DNA from: Alphaproteobacteria bacterium
GTDB lineage: Bacteria; Pseudomonadota; Alphaproteobacteria; RF32; CAG-239
Length of the DNA stretch: 16,082 nucleotides
Assembly (NCBI GenBank): GCA_017479785.1
Contig: JAFVBT010000017.1
Coordinates: 1 to 16,082, forward strand
Direction: 5' to 3'
In this document: positions 1 to 10,900 of the stretch, piece by piece
Layout of the letters: every line of letters begins with the position of its first letter
How positions within the stretch are numbered: position 1 is the first letter of the stretch
Made by a program: the position numbers and the translations under genes
The notes under the pieces: model-generated
The model's database searches: none
The model's input: the letters and a program-made list of their open reading frames with translations, nothing else
Told to the model about the DNA's origin: nothing

Positions 1-1707
1 CCAATCACCGCCGTGATGGGTTTCATATTTGTTATGTCGCAAAGGTACACCGTAAGCTGCTTTCAGCACAAAATCATACGGTAACTGAACACGCAAACCG
101 GCACCGGACGAGAGCAAAATATCGCTGTTATTAAATCCTTCCGCTCCGGAACCTTTATACGGATAAAGTGCCGCATAATCGGTGAACACAAACGGGCGGA
201 TATATTCATCGGTACGGTAGTTTTTATCACCGATTTTAAATTCTTCCGGACCAATCGGAAAATAAACTTCCGCTCCTAATTGATAACCGGATTTAGCAGT
301 TAATAAGCCTTGTGAATACCCGCGCACCGTACCGAAACCGCCTGCTGACATTTGGTCCGCATAAGGGATAATATCTTGCGGAATATATTGATAATTACCG
401 CGAAAATATCCCAAAACACGATATCCGAAATCTTGTAAACGCGTAACGTTACCCTCAAATTTCCAATAATCTATGCGATTTTGAAACCACGGTGCGGCAT
501 ACGAAACACTTTGCGCAAAATACCAAACTCCACTATCTGTATCTTGGCGATAATTCAAGCCGGTTTTGAGTTCGGGGATTTTATCTTCATACAAATCATA
601 GCCGTCAAAACTGGTTACAGCACGTTTGTATGTAAATGAAGCTGTGCCGTTCAGTTCTCTATGTAATTCACGGATAAGCGGATGAGTATAGTAAAGAGAA
701 TAGTTTTGTGAACGGCTTTCAATATTAAAATCTTTATATGCACCATGCCCGATTTCTGCTTCATTGTGCGAAAATGCTACACCTACGCGTCCGTCTTGCT
801 TATTAACCGGAATATTATAGTCAATAAAAGGTGTCATTGAATAGCGATTTGCATAAGCTCCGACAGTCAATTTATCGCGATATCCGAATAAACTGTCGTG
901 CGCGGCTATTAATCCTGTGCGGTTTTTACCAACTGTTTTTCGTCCTGCGTTATCTGCTACCGCTGTAATATGATACGGAGCTTTTTCCTTAACTTTTACA
1001 GCAAGATCCGTTGTACCCTCCTTTTTGCCGGGATTTAAATCGCCGGTAAGCATTATTCCATCATTATAGCGATTGTATACCATTATCTTGTTTTCAAGCT
1101 CTTGAATATTAAAGAGTTCGCCTTCTTCCATATTCAAGCGGTCTTTAATATGATTTTCCTTTGTCCAACGGTTGCCCTCTACCATAACTTTGCCTACTTT
1201 GCCTTCCATGATGGCTATCTTAAGCCGATTATTCTCAATGGTTTGTTCCGGTAAATAAGCGCGAGCCGTTACATAGCCTTTATTGAGGTAAAGCTCGTTT
1301 ATTCTTTCAACCAGTTCTTTTATGTCTGCCATAGTCAGATTGGTATTTTCATAATCACTTAAAATATCGACAATTTCTTCTTTAGTCAGAATTTCACTTT
1401 CCGGAATTTCGATTTTTTCAATATACACACCTTTGGTTTTATATTCCGACGGCTTTGCTTTTTCTGTTGTTTTTTTGCGTTTTTTTGTTTGTTTCTGAGT
1501 TTTCTGTTCTTCTTTTATTTGACGATTTTGATAATCGCGCATTCCGCGTCTTTCCTCTTCCAGGCGTCTGACGCTATCTAAATCCTGTTGTTGTACGGTA
1601 CCGAGTTGTGGGATAACCTGCGCCGGCGACACTTGTGCCGAAGCGTCTGAATAAACTATAAAAGCAGATAAAATAGCGATTGTCGATTGATGTATATTTC
1701 TTTTCAT
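1..1707 (-). CDS. TpsB/FhaC-family two-partner secretion outer-membrane transporter (C-terminus cut by window edge)
   Basis: Reading the minus strand from the ATG at 1707 gives 569 codons without a stop, running off the window. This family forms a 16-stranded outer-membrane barrel that exports the partner exoprotein. Visible parts: a signal peptide (residues 1-24, ending ASA before Gln25); an N-terminal helix and a Lys/Gln-rich linker (about 40-92); POTRA 1 (about 95-168); POTRA 2 (about 170-242, with the segment VMVEGNR); then a barrel rich in alternating aromatic residues from about 245. The family's signature VRGY tetrad of loop L6 is at 461-464 in the context GGFGTVRGY, and an FTDYA segment follows at 508-512. 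Members are usually 550-600 residues, so probably only the last strand is missing. The gene is divergent from the giant adhesin gene, its obvious substrate. A GGA lies nine bases before the start codon, a weak ribosome site. Family assignment is secure; substrate is inferred from context. Confidence 0.95.
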   Translation of the reverse strand, partial: MKRNIHQSTIAILSAFIVYSDASAQVSPAQVIPQLGTVQQQDLDSVRRLEEERRGMRDYQNRQIKEEQKTQKQTKKRKKTTEKAKPSEYKTKGVYIEKIEIPESEILTKEEIVDILSDYENTNLTMADIKELVERINELYLNKGYVTARAYLPEQTIENNRLKIAIMEGKVGKVMVEGNRWTKENHIKDRLNMEEGELFNIQELENKIMVYNRYNDGIMLTGDLNPGKKEGTTDLAVKVKEKAPYHITAVADNAGRKTVGKNRTGLIAAHDSLFGYRDKLTVGAYANRYSMTPFIDYNIPVNKQDGRVGVAFSHNEAEIGHGAYKDFNIESRSQNYSLYYTHPLIRELHRELNGTASFTYKRAVTSFDGYDLYEDKIPELKTGLNYRQDTDSGVWYFAQSVSYAAPWFQNRIDYWKFEGNVTRLQDFGYRVLGYFRGNYQYIPQDIIPYADQMSAGGFGTVRGYSQGLLTAKSGYQLGAEVYFPIGPEEFKIGDKNYRTDEYIRPFVFTDYAALYPYKGSGAEGFNNSDILLSSGAGLRVQLPYDFVLKAAYGVPLRHNKYETHHGGDW

Positions 1708-1740
1708 TTTGATAGTCCGATTTAGTGGCAATGATGGTCG

Positions 1741-1769
1741 ATAATACAAGCATTTTTTGCAAAATTCAA
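1741..1769 (-). promoter_or_regulatory. Predicted sigma70-type promoter of the TpsB gene
   Basis: On the minus strand TTGAAT (1769-1764) and TATTAT (1746-1741) are separated by exactly 17 bases. The predicted start near 1735 gives a leader of about 28 bases before the ATG at 1707. The -35 box lies 48 bp from the -35 box of the divergent adhesin promoter, so one very AT-rich segment (1770-1817) sits between them and could take a shared regulator. Prediction from sequence match only. Confidence 0.6.
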
Positions 1770-1817
1770 TAAAAATTAATACTTTGTTAAAAATATTTAA
1801 TAAAATACTAAAAACTA

Positions 1818-1846
1818 TTGAAAAGATGCAGAAAATAATGTACACT
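1818..1846 (+). promoter_or_regulatory. Predicted sigma70-type promoter of the TpsA adhesin gene
   Basis: TTGAAA (1818-1823) and TACACT (1841-1846) are separated by 17 bases. A start near 1853 would leave a leader of about 84 bases before the ATG at 1937, long enough for post-transcriptional control. It is back to back with the TpsB promoter. Prediction from sequence match only. Confidence 0.55.
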
Positions 1847-1865
1847 GACTTCGCTTGAATTAAAA

Positions 1866-1881
1866 GCATTGCGTGTAATGC
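1866..1881 (+). repeat. Short inverted repeat in the adhesin 5' leader
   Basis: GCATT and AATGC flank a six-base spacer (GCGTGT), just downstream of the predicted adhesin promoter. It could be a small leader hairpin or an operator half-site pair. A five-base stem is short and may be chance. Confidence 0.3.
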
Positions 1882-1936
1882 ATGTGTTTTATTGAAGAAA
1901 AAATATCGATAAACAGCCTGATGTTATGGACTTACC

Positions 1937-4900
1937 ATGAAACAAAAAGCCATACTTAGAAAAAATCAGCAAACTTCTAAATCACAAGAAATTGTATTTA
2001 AAGAGCCGTCTGTGTTCCGCAAAATCGTGTCGTTTATTACGGCATACAGTATGTTGTTTTTAAACATCACTCCGGTTTTTGCCCAGACAAATATTACGGG
2101 CGTTCAAGGCAATAATGGTGTTTATGATATTGATGCAGCCAAAGTTTCCGGCAGTACAGGTTTCAGACAATATACAGACTTTACTCTTGATAATGGCGAT
2201 GTGGCAAATTTGAAGTTTGATCAGGGTTATGATAAATTTGTGAATTTAGTGGATAATCAGGTTAATATTAACGGTATTCTTAATACAATTAAAAATAATG
2301 CGTTTTATAACGGACATGCAATTTTTGTTTCGCCGAATGGTATAGTTGTCGGTGCCTCCGGTGTTTTGAATGTCGGTTCGCTGACTATGGCCACGCCATC
2401 GGCTGATAAATACAACAGCTTTAAGAATGGCTATGAAGCAGATTTGGGTAACCATATATTCGGCTCGGATAAATATAACGAATTAATCAATGATTCTCAT
2501 GGCAACATTACCATTAACGGTAAGATTATGGCTAAAGAAAATGTTGAGCTTTACGGCGATAATATAACGATAAAAGGCAGTCAAAATAACAAAGCCGGAA
2601 TTGTTGCCGGTGTGAAAAACCAAAATAAAATTACCACACAACAACAAGCTAAGCAAGTTTTTGACAGTTTGGTTCAAAATAACATCAAAGATGCCGATAA
2701 TTTCAACTTAGAAGGTGGAAAGATAAAAATTGTTGCCGGTTTCAAGGATTATACACTTAAAGACGGAAAGCCGGATAAACCAAACGGCACTTCAAATAAG
2801 GCGGAGGTAAATGTTGATGATGCCAATTTAGGGGCAAATGAGGTTGAAATTAAAGCAAATACAATAAGAGATGCCTATGTTTATGCTACTGCTGATGAAG
2901 CTATATCTTCTACCATTGATATAACTCGTTCCGATATAACCGCTGAAAATATTGATATATTGGCAAATTCAGAGGATTATTATGGCAGAAACGTCAATTT
3001 AACCGTTCCGGCGATTTATCTGTGGATATTTGATGCTGACGACCACGATGCGCATATTTCTGATTTCTTTACCGAAACCGTATATAACGGCTTTGAGGGT
3101 GTGAGAACGACTGCGACAGTTGATGTGAAAGATGCAGTGCTTCAAGCTATTGAAGACATCTCTATAGAGGCAACAACATCATCTAAAACCGGCATTTCTA
3201 CCGATATTCTCGGTCAATTTATTCCGTCTATTATTTACGGATACGGTACGAAAACAGTTACACAAATAAATATAGAAAATTCAGTTCTCAATGCCGGTGG
3301 TGATATTGATTTAAATGCAAATTCAGAAAACATTTTAAAAACTAAAATATGGGACGATATTGCGGCAGGCTTAACCCTAAGAGTTACCGATGCTTTTAAC
3401 TTGATATTAATGAAAAACTCAGCCAGTGCCGATACCAAAGTTGTTATTGACCATTCAACACTTGAGGCGGAAAACGTATCTGCACAGGCAACTGCCTATA
3501 ATGAAATGGATAATGAAGCTGTTTTGCAAGAGCGTATCGGCAAAAATGACTTTATGAGTGAAGTAAACAATAAAGGTGGTTCAGCAATTTCTCTCGGCGG
3601 AATTATCAATGTATCGGATATTAAGAGTGCCGTTGAAGTTAAAAATGACAGTAAAATCATTGCCACAAAAGATGTTGATTTAAAGGCGTGGAATGTTAAT
3701 GATATCAGTAACTGGATGGATGCAGAAATTAAAGATGTGGAGGATTATACAAATCAAAAACCGTTTAAAGAAGGCACGAACTGGTTTTCAAAAAGATTGA
3801 ATGATATTGGTGCGCTTGCCGGTATGTGGGATAAAATCAGCACTTTCACATTAAAAGATTTTGCCACAAAGTTCCAACAAAAAGGAAAAAATATATATGA
3901 TATTGCCCATCCGGAGCAAAAACAAAAAATGGAAAATGCGACCATGCAGGCCGGCCTTGCCGCTGTGTGGAATAATGTAAGCACAACCAATAATGTTAAA
4001 ATTGATAATTCAACAATTAGCGCAAAAAATATTGAAATCAGAGCGCATACGATTGATAACACCATAAATGAGGCAGACGGATATGCCGATGAAACCGCAA
4101 ATTGGGGCGGTGCTCTCGGTATGGTGGTTAATAAGCAACACAATGACAATAGTGTGGATATATTAAATGCTTCCAAATTAACCGCTGCTGAAGATATAGA
4201 TGTTACGTCTGTTGTTGAATTGCCTGCGCAACAAGGTTCGTTGGGACTTAGTGCAACAGTTTTCGGACATCCTATAAATTTTGCCGTGGATTTTGGTTTT
4301 AATGCCGATGATGAGTGGGAATTCGGTTTTCATGATGTAACGAATTCACCATTGGCAGATACACTGATGCCGAAGGCAGGTGTTTTCGGGTTCTATAATA
4401 ACTTTGCAACAGGTTCAAGCGCAGGTGAAAAAGCTTCTGCTTCAGGTGCGATTATTTATTCGGAATTAAAAAATAATTCTGATATTAATATCACGAACTC
4501 GACGTTGACGGCCAATACCGGTGATGTTGTTATGAATGCCATAGTATCGGCTTCAGCGCACGATGCGGCAGATTTTTTCAACTATGACGGATTAATTGAT
4601 GAGATAAAAACTTTAGCCGGTGGCGATTTTAATAAATATAATCAAGAATCCGGTTCCGGTCTTGGTGCTGCGGTCATTGTGCAGAATTTTACCAACAACG
4701 CCGGAGTAACGATTGATAATTCAAAGATTACCGCTAAGGAAGGCGATGTTACGCTTAATGCGGCGGCAGAACAGTCATACCTGACTATTTTAACCCCCGG
4801 TGGCAAGGCAGAATCCTTTGGATTAGACGGTGCGGTTAATATTCAGGAAATTTTCGGTACAACCGCCGTTACCGTTAAGAACGGAACAGAAATAAAGGCT

Positions 4901-7900
4901 GACAATATCAGTATTGATGCCGGTAAGGCTAATAATGTGCTTTCAAAAAAAGGCACGCATATGGCAGATACCAGTGAAGAATTTATAAGTACAAACGGTG
5001 ATGTTATTTTAGACTACTATACAGTTGAAGAAGATAACGGAGGTCTTCTTCCTAATATTGTTATATATCAAAAATATAGAGATATTAAAGACCACATCAC
5101 TTCGGTTGTGATTAACGGTAGTTATACAAAACAATCTGAGGAAACAACGGAACAATCTTCTTCCGGTGCCGCTGTAGGTGCAAGTGTCAGTGTTCAAGAA
5201 ATTGAAAGGGCGGTGAAAGCGGATATTTTGAATTCCAAATTGGTTGCCGACAGTAATCTGAGCGTTAAGTCCGATTCTCGTATGAAAAATATATTTGTGA
5301 CATTGGCAGGTGCTTTTGCCGGAGGTGTCGAAAAACCTAATGATACCGGAGCAAACAACGGCGGTCTCGGCAATGTCCAGAGAAATGCTGAAAACGCCCA
5401 AGATAAAGAAGATGATGCCGATCTTTTAGAGGCTTTGCTCTATGATGATGACGGCTTGCTTAATGATATGCTTGGTAACGGTGATGGAGATGATGTAAAT
5501 CCGCTGGAAAATATGCGTAGCAGTTTTTCACTTTCAGTTGCCGGTACGGTTGTTGTTCTTAATGACCAAACAGATATTTCGTCAACTGTTGCAAACTCCG
5601 AGCTGAAAGTCGGAAAAGATTTAGATGTAACGGCAGACAGAGATTCTCATCTGCTTACCATTTCCGGCGGACTTGCTAAATCAAATCAATATGGTGCAGG
5701 TGCTTCGGTTAATGTTTATAAGCAAGCCGGTTCGGTTAAAGCAAGTATTTTAGACAACACGAAAATAATATTTGCGGCAGAAGATGTGAATCCAAAGTTT
5801 AATGTTAAGGCTCATAATGATAATTCGCTTATCAATATAGCTGTCGGTGTCGCTGCTGCCGGAGATCCCGGTGACACACAAAATGTCAATTTCAAAGCGG
5901 CGGTCGGCGGTTCTGTTAATGTCAATACTTTAAAGCCGGAAATTACGGCATCAATTGAAAATTCAACCGTCAAGGTTGAAGAAGACGGTAAAGATATTGA
6001 TGCAACCGTAAAAGCTGAAAACGAAGTAGATTCTTACAATATTGCCGGCGGCGGGTCGTATATAAACGGCGGTTCCAATGCCATCGGTGCCGGTGTGGCG
6101 TTAAATTACAACAATGTTAAAAACGACGTCCAAGCTTATGTGGCTAATTCGATATTAAATAACATCAACACATTAAGCGTTTTATCAAGTTCAGATAATG
6201 ATATGAACGATTTTGCGGTTGCCGGTTCGTTGGTTAGGGGTGATGACACTTCCGGCTGGGTATTTGACGGTAGTATTGACATCAATTATATTCACGATAC
6301 GGTTAAATCAAGAATTATCGGTTCAACCATAACGGCTAATGATGATGTTGAAGTTAAAGCCGATGCTAAAGATGACAGTCTTGCCGCGGCCGGTACGCTT
6401 AATATTTCAACGGCAAACAGCGGTGTCGGTGTTAACGGTGATGTTATTGTCAACGTTATCAGAAATAATGTTTTGGCAGAAATCGGCGATTCATATCAAA
6501 TCATCAATTTAAAACCGGTTGTTGATCGCAATTCCGATATTTTATCGGCAAAAGATGTTAAAGTTGCGGCAACTTCAACCGAGAAAGTTAATGATATTTT
6601 GGCCGGTATTGCCGTTTCTACAAAGGGAACATATTTAATGGCGGCAGCCAATGTGAATGTAAATTCTATTGAAAATGACGTAAAATCTTATGTATCAGGT
6701 AATATCGGGACTGGTGAAAACTCTAAAGCCATAAGCGGTCTTAATGTTGCCGCATACGATGAAACAACAATTTATTCAAGAGGCGGAACAGTCAGCGCAT
6801 CTACAAGCAACGAAGCGACATCGGTGGTTGCAGGTTCGGTTAATGTTGATAAGCTGGCTAAAACCGTTGAAGCAAAAATATTTAATGCCGATGTTAAAGC
6901 AACCGGTAATGTTACGGCATCAGCCGCTTCGGTTAATTCTATGGGAGGTACAAAAGGCGATGATAATAAATATTCGTCAGATGATGTAACGAGCGATGCA
7001 TATAGAGATAAATTGCTTCATAAAGATGCTGAAGATCGATATGACGGTCTGAATATGAAAGACGGTGTTTCTTTAGACCAAGATAGTGATTTTGCTAACT
7101 GGAATATGTTCTTTGATATTGCCGGCGGCGCGAATATAGCCGTTGCCGGTGCCGGTATCGGGAAGGTTATTGAAAATACGATAACTGCGGAAATTGCAAA
7201 TTCTAAAATTGAGGCCGATAAATTATATGTTTTAGCTGATGATTATTCAATCAAGAACATCATTGCCGGAACAATCAGCGGTTCGTTCAAAGGTTCTTCC
7301 GGTTTGTCGGTGCTTTATGCCAAAGATAAAAGCGTAACCAGTGCTTTGGTAGGTAAAGGTTCAGAGTTAAATATTGTTAATAATCTCATTATAGATGCCG
7401 CTAACAGAAAGGATAATCATCAAATATTGATTGCCGGTTCCGGAGCTATGAAAGGCTCTATCAACGCCAATATTGCCATTAATGATATAGAAGATGAAGT
7501 TTATGCCAAGATTGATAACGAAACAACCGCTAAAGATATTAAGGCCGGAAATATAAGTATCAATGCAAATGAAGACATAAATGCCAGCCACATCGTTGTT
7601 TCCGGCGGTGGGGCATCAAATCTCGTTCTTGATGTTAATCCGATTGTTAATACCTATAATGCTACGGTTGTATCTGCTATTAAAAATTCAAAAGTTAAAG
7701 ATGCCTCGATTGCCATAAACGCACAAACCACAATGGATTCTTTAGATGTTTCGGCGGGTGTTGCCGGTGTGGCAAAAGGAATTGCCGGTGTTGGTGTTGC
7801 CATCAAAAATGATTATATCGGCAATATTAAGTCATATATTGATAATGCCGTTATTAATACCGAAAAAGATATAGATATTGATGCCAGCTCGGTTATCAAT

Positions 7901-10900
7901 GCAAATAACTGGGTTGTCGGTGGTAGTGCGGCTGGACAAGGCGTAAGTGTTACGCTCAATGTTTTGTGGAATAATGTCAACTCTACTCTTGAAGCCGGAA
8001 TCGAAAATTCCACAATAGAAAAAGCTGATGCTATAACTATTAACACCAATAAGGATAAAACCGATCATATTGATAATACGGCTATTGCCGCCGCTCTTGC
8101 CGGACAAGGTGCAAGTGCCATTGTCAATGTTATTAAAAATGATTTTACAAATACCGCAACGTCATATGTGGAAAATACCGGTTCAACCGAAATTGGTTCT
8201 CTTGAGGTTGAATCAAATTCGGACAGAAGAACAAATAACATTAACTTTGGTTTGATTATAACCGGTGAAGGTGCCGGACTTGCTGCCAACGCCTTATCTA
8301 ACGATATTAATTCTACGACACGTTCCTATATTGATGCCAAATCAAAGACGTTGAATGTTGAACGGAATTTAGATGTAAAATCAAATGACACGGCGGCGGC
8401 AAGAAACAGCGTTGTGATGGGAAGTCTTGTTGCTTTAGGCGGCGGTGTCGGTTTGAATATTAATTTATATAGTGCAAACAATCTGGTAAAATCTGAGATT
8501 TTATCGGCAACCGCGGGACAAATTAATGCCGGTTCGGTAAATATGAATTCCGAGCTGACCAATGCTATGGATAATACGCAGGTGGATTTATCTTTAGGGC
8601 TTGCGACAGCGCCTATTGATGTTCAGGTTATCAAAATCGGTCAGAAAACAAATACTTATTCTCAAGCTGAAATAATCAGTGATGTAAATAAATATTTGAA
8701 TACGATGTTTTCTATGATACCGCAAGGTTTATCAACTTCGACAACGCCGAGTAACAATCTTCAAGCCGGTGCGATTTCAAGCATCAGTGGTAACATAAAA
8801 ACCGTACTAGACACTAATATCAATGCCAAAAGCCATGTTAAAGGACTTACTAAACAAGATGGAAAGGATGTTCTGACTAATGAACTGGATTTAAATAGTT
8901 TCACTTTAGTCGGAGGTCTTGGTTCGGCAAGTGTCGGTGTTAGAGATGTTCAAATTGCCAATAATACCGTTGCGGAAATTAAAGGTGGAAAAGTCGAAAG
9001 TACAGACGGTGATGTTTCGATATCAGCTCAATCGGAAGCAAATGTAAAGATGACAAATACGAGCGCTGAAATATCAGGTCTGCAAATTTCGGGGGGTTCG
9101 GATATATACGAAAATTCTTCCGAAACTCTGGCGCAAATTAAAGATTCAGAGGTTAATGCTCAAAGTATAGGCATCAATTCAAAATCAAAGAGCCACGCAA
9201 AAATTGATACAACCCATGTTGCTGGTTCCATCGGCAGTGCTGTCAATGTTGATTTGGTTGAAGCAAAAGACACTAATAAAACGATTTCACTCATTACCGG
9301 AAACACCAATATCAATGCGAATGATAAATTAACCATCCATTCAACGGTTGATACCGATTTGCAATCGTTGAAACTCTCAGTTCCGATTGCCGGAGCCAGC
9401 CTCGTTTCGGTTTTGAAAAATGATGCAACCGCTAATACGATATCTAAAGCTATTATTGAAGATGTCAACGGAACGATTAATACGAACGGGCTTGAAATTG
9501 TAACCGATTATGACGATATGAGCGTAACCGCAAGGTCAAATATTGTTTCGGTTAAGGCTATAAGTGTTGCCGAATATAATGATTCCGGTGCATTTATGAA
9601 TGCGTATTTTAAATCCGGTATTGACAGTATAGACGGGCTTATTTTGAAAAATACAGGAACAACTCAAATTACAACCGCCAAAGCAAACAGTCAAAAAGAT
9701 GTGTTGGCATACGGCAGAACACATGATGTTTCGGTTCAAGGTATAGGAATATATACCGGAACATTTGCCAATGCCAAAACTAATGCAACATCGGCAACAG
9801 TCTTAAAAGTAAAAGACCACACTTCTGATAAGTTAAATATAAATCAATATTTAAATTCTAAAGCCAAAGCCGATGCAAACGGTACAAAAGTTACGGCTGC
9901 CGGTGTTTATGCCGTGGCTGCCGAGGCGACTGATGAAAGTAAAATGACACTTGATATCGGCGGTACCAATACAGTTTTGGGCAGAGCCAATATCATAGCA
10001 ACTCATAACGCAACATCCGAAGCCGATTTGAAAGCGTTCAATCTCGGTTTGCTCGTTTCCGGTTCAAGATTAAGACTAAATTCTGATATGGAAGCTGACA
10101 CAATCGCAAATATCGGCGGAAACTTTAATGTTTTGGGAACTATTGCTGATATCGAAATAATAACGACAAGAAATGCCAAGTTGGATAAAACATCCGGAAC
10201 GGGAGGTTTTATTAATGTTGCGGATACAGGTGTGGCAAACGTTCTTAAAGGGCAATCGGTTTTGAATTTGAGCGCTTTAAAAACAAATGCCGAAAATAAA
10301 AACAGAATGGCCATATTGAACAGATCCGTGAACAACTATAATATAAAAACGACCGATGGTTCTGGCGGATTTATCAATGTTGCGGACAGTTCTGCGACAT
10401 CATCTTTCAACACCACTACCGAAACAAATATCGAAAATTCGGATATTAATTCATCGTCTGATTTTAACGTAACGACTGATGATAGCACTCAAATTGAAGA
10501 TGATGCTTCGGCTGCCGGCGGCGGATTTATTTCGTATGTAAACGGCAGTATCAATAATAACTATTTATCAAATGCCAAAATTAATATCAAAAATTCGAAT
10601 ATAAAAGCACAAAATATGAAATTGATGGCTACGGCCGGTGTGGGCGCATATCCGAAAGATGCTCATTATACCGGAGATGCCGGTGGTGTTGTTGCGTTTG
10701 ATTATATTGATGTGAACAATACGATAACCAGTACCAGCGAAATAAATATTCAAAATTCGATATTGGAAGCGACGCATAATGCCATTTTTGATGTTAGTTC
10801 CAATAATTACTTTAAGCAAAAAATAGAATCAGGCGCATACGGATTAAAATCCAAAGCGTCGGGAGTGTCGCATCTAAATGTTACCAACAACAATAAGATT

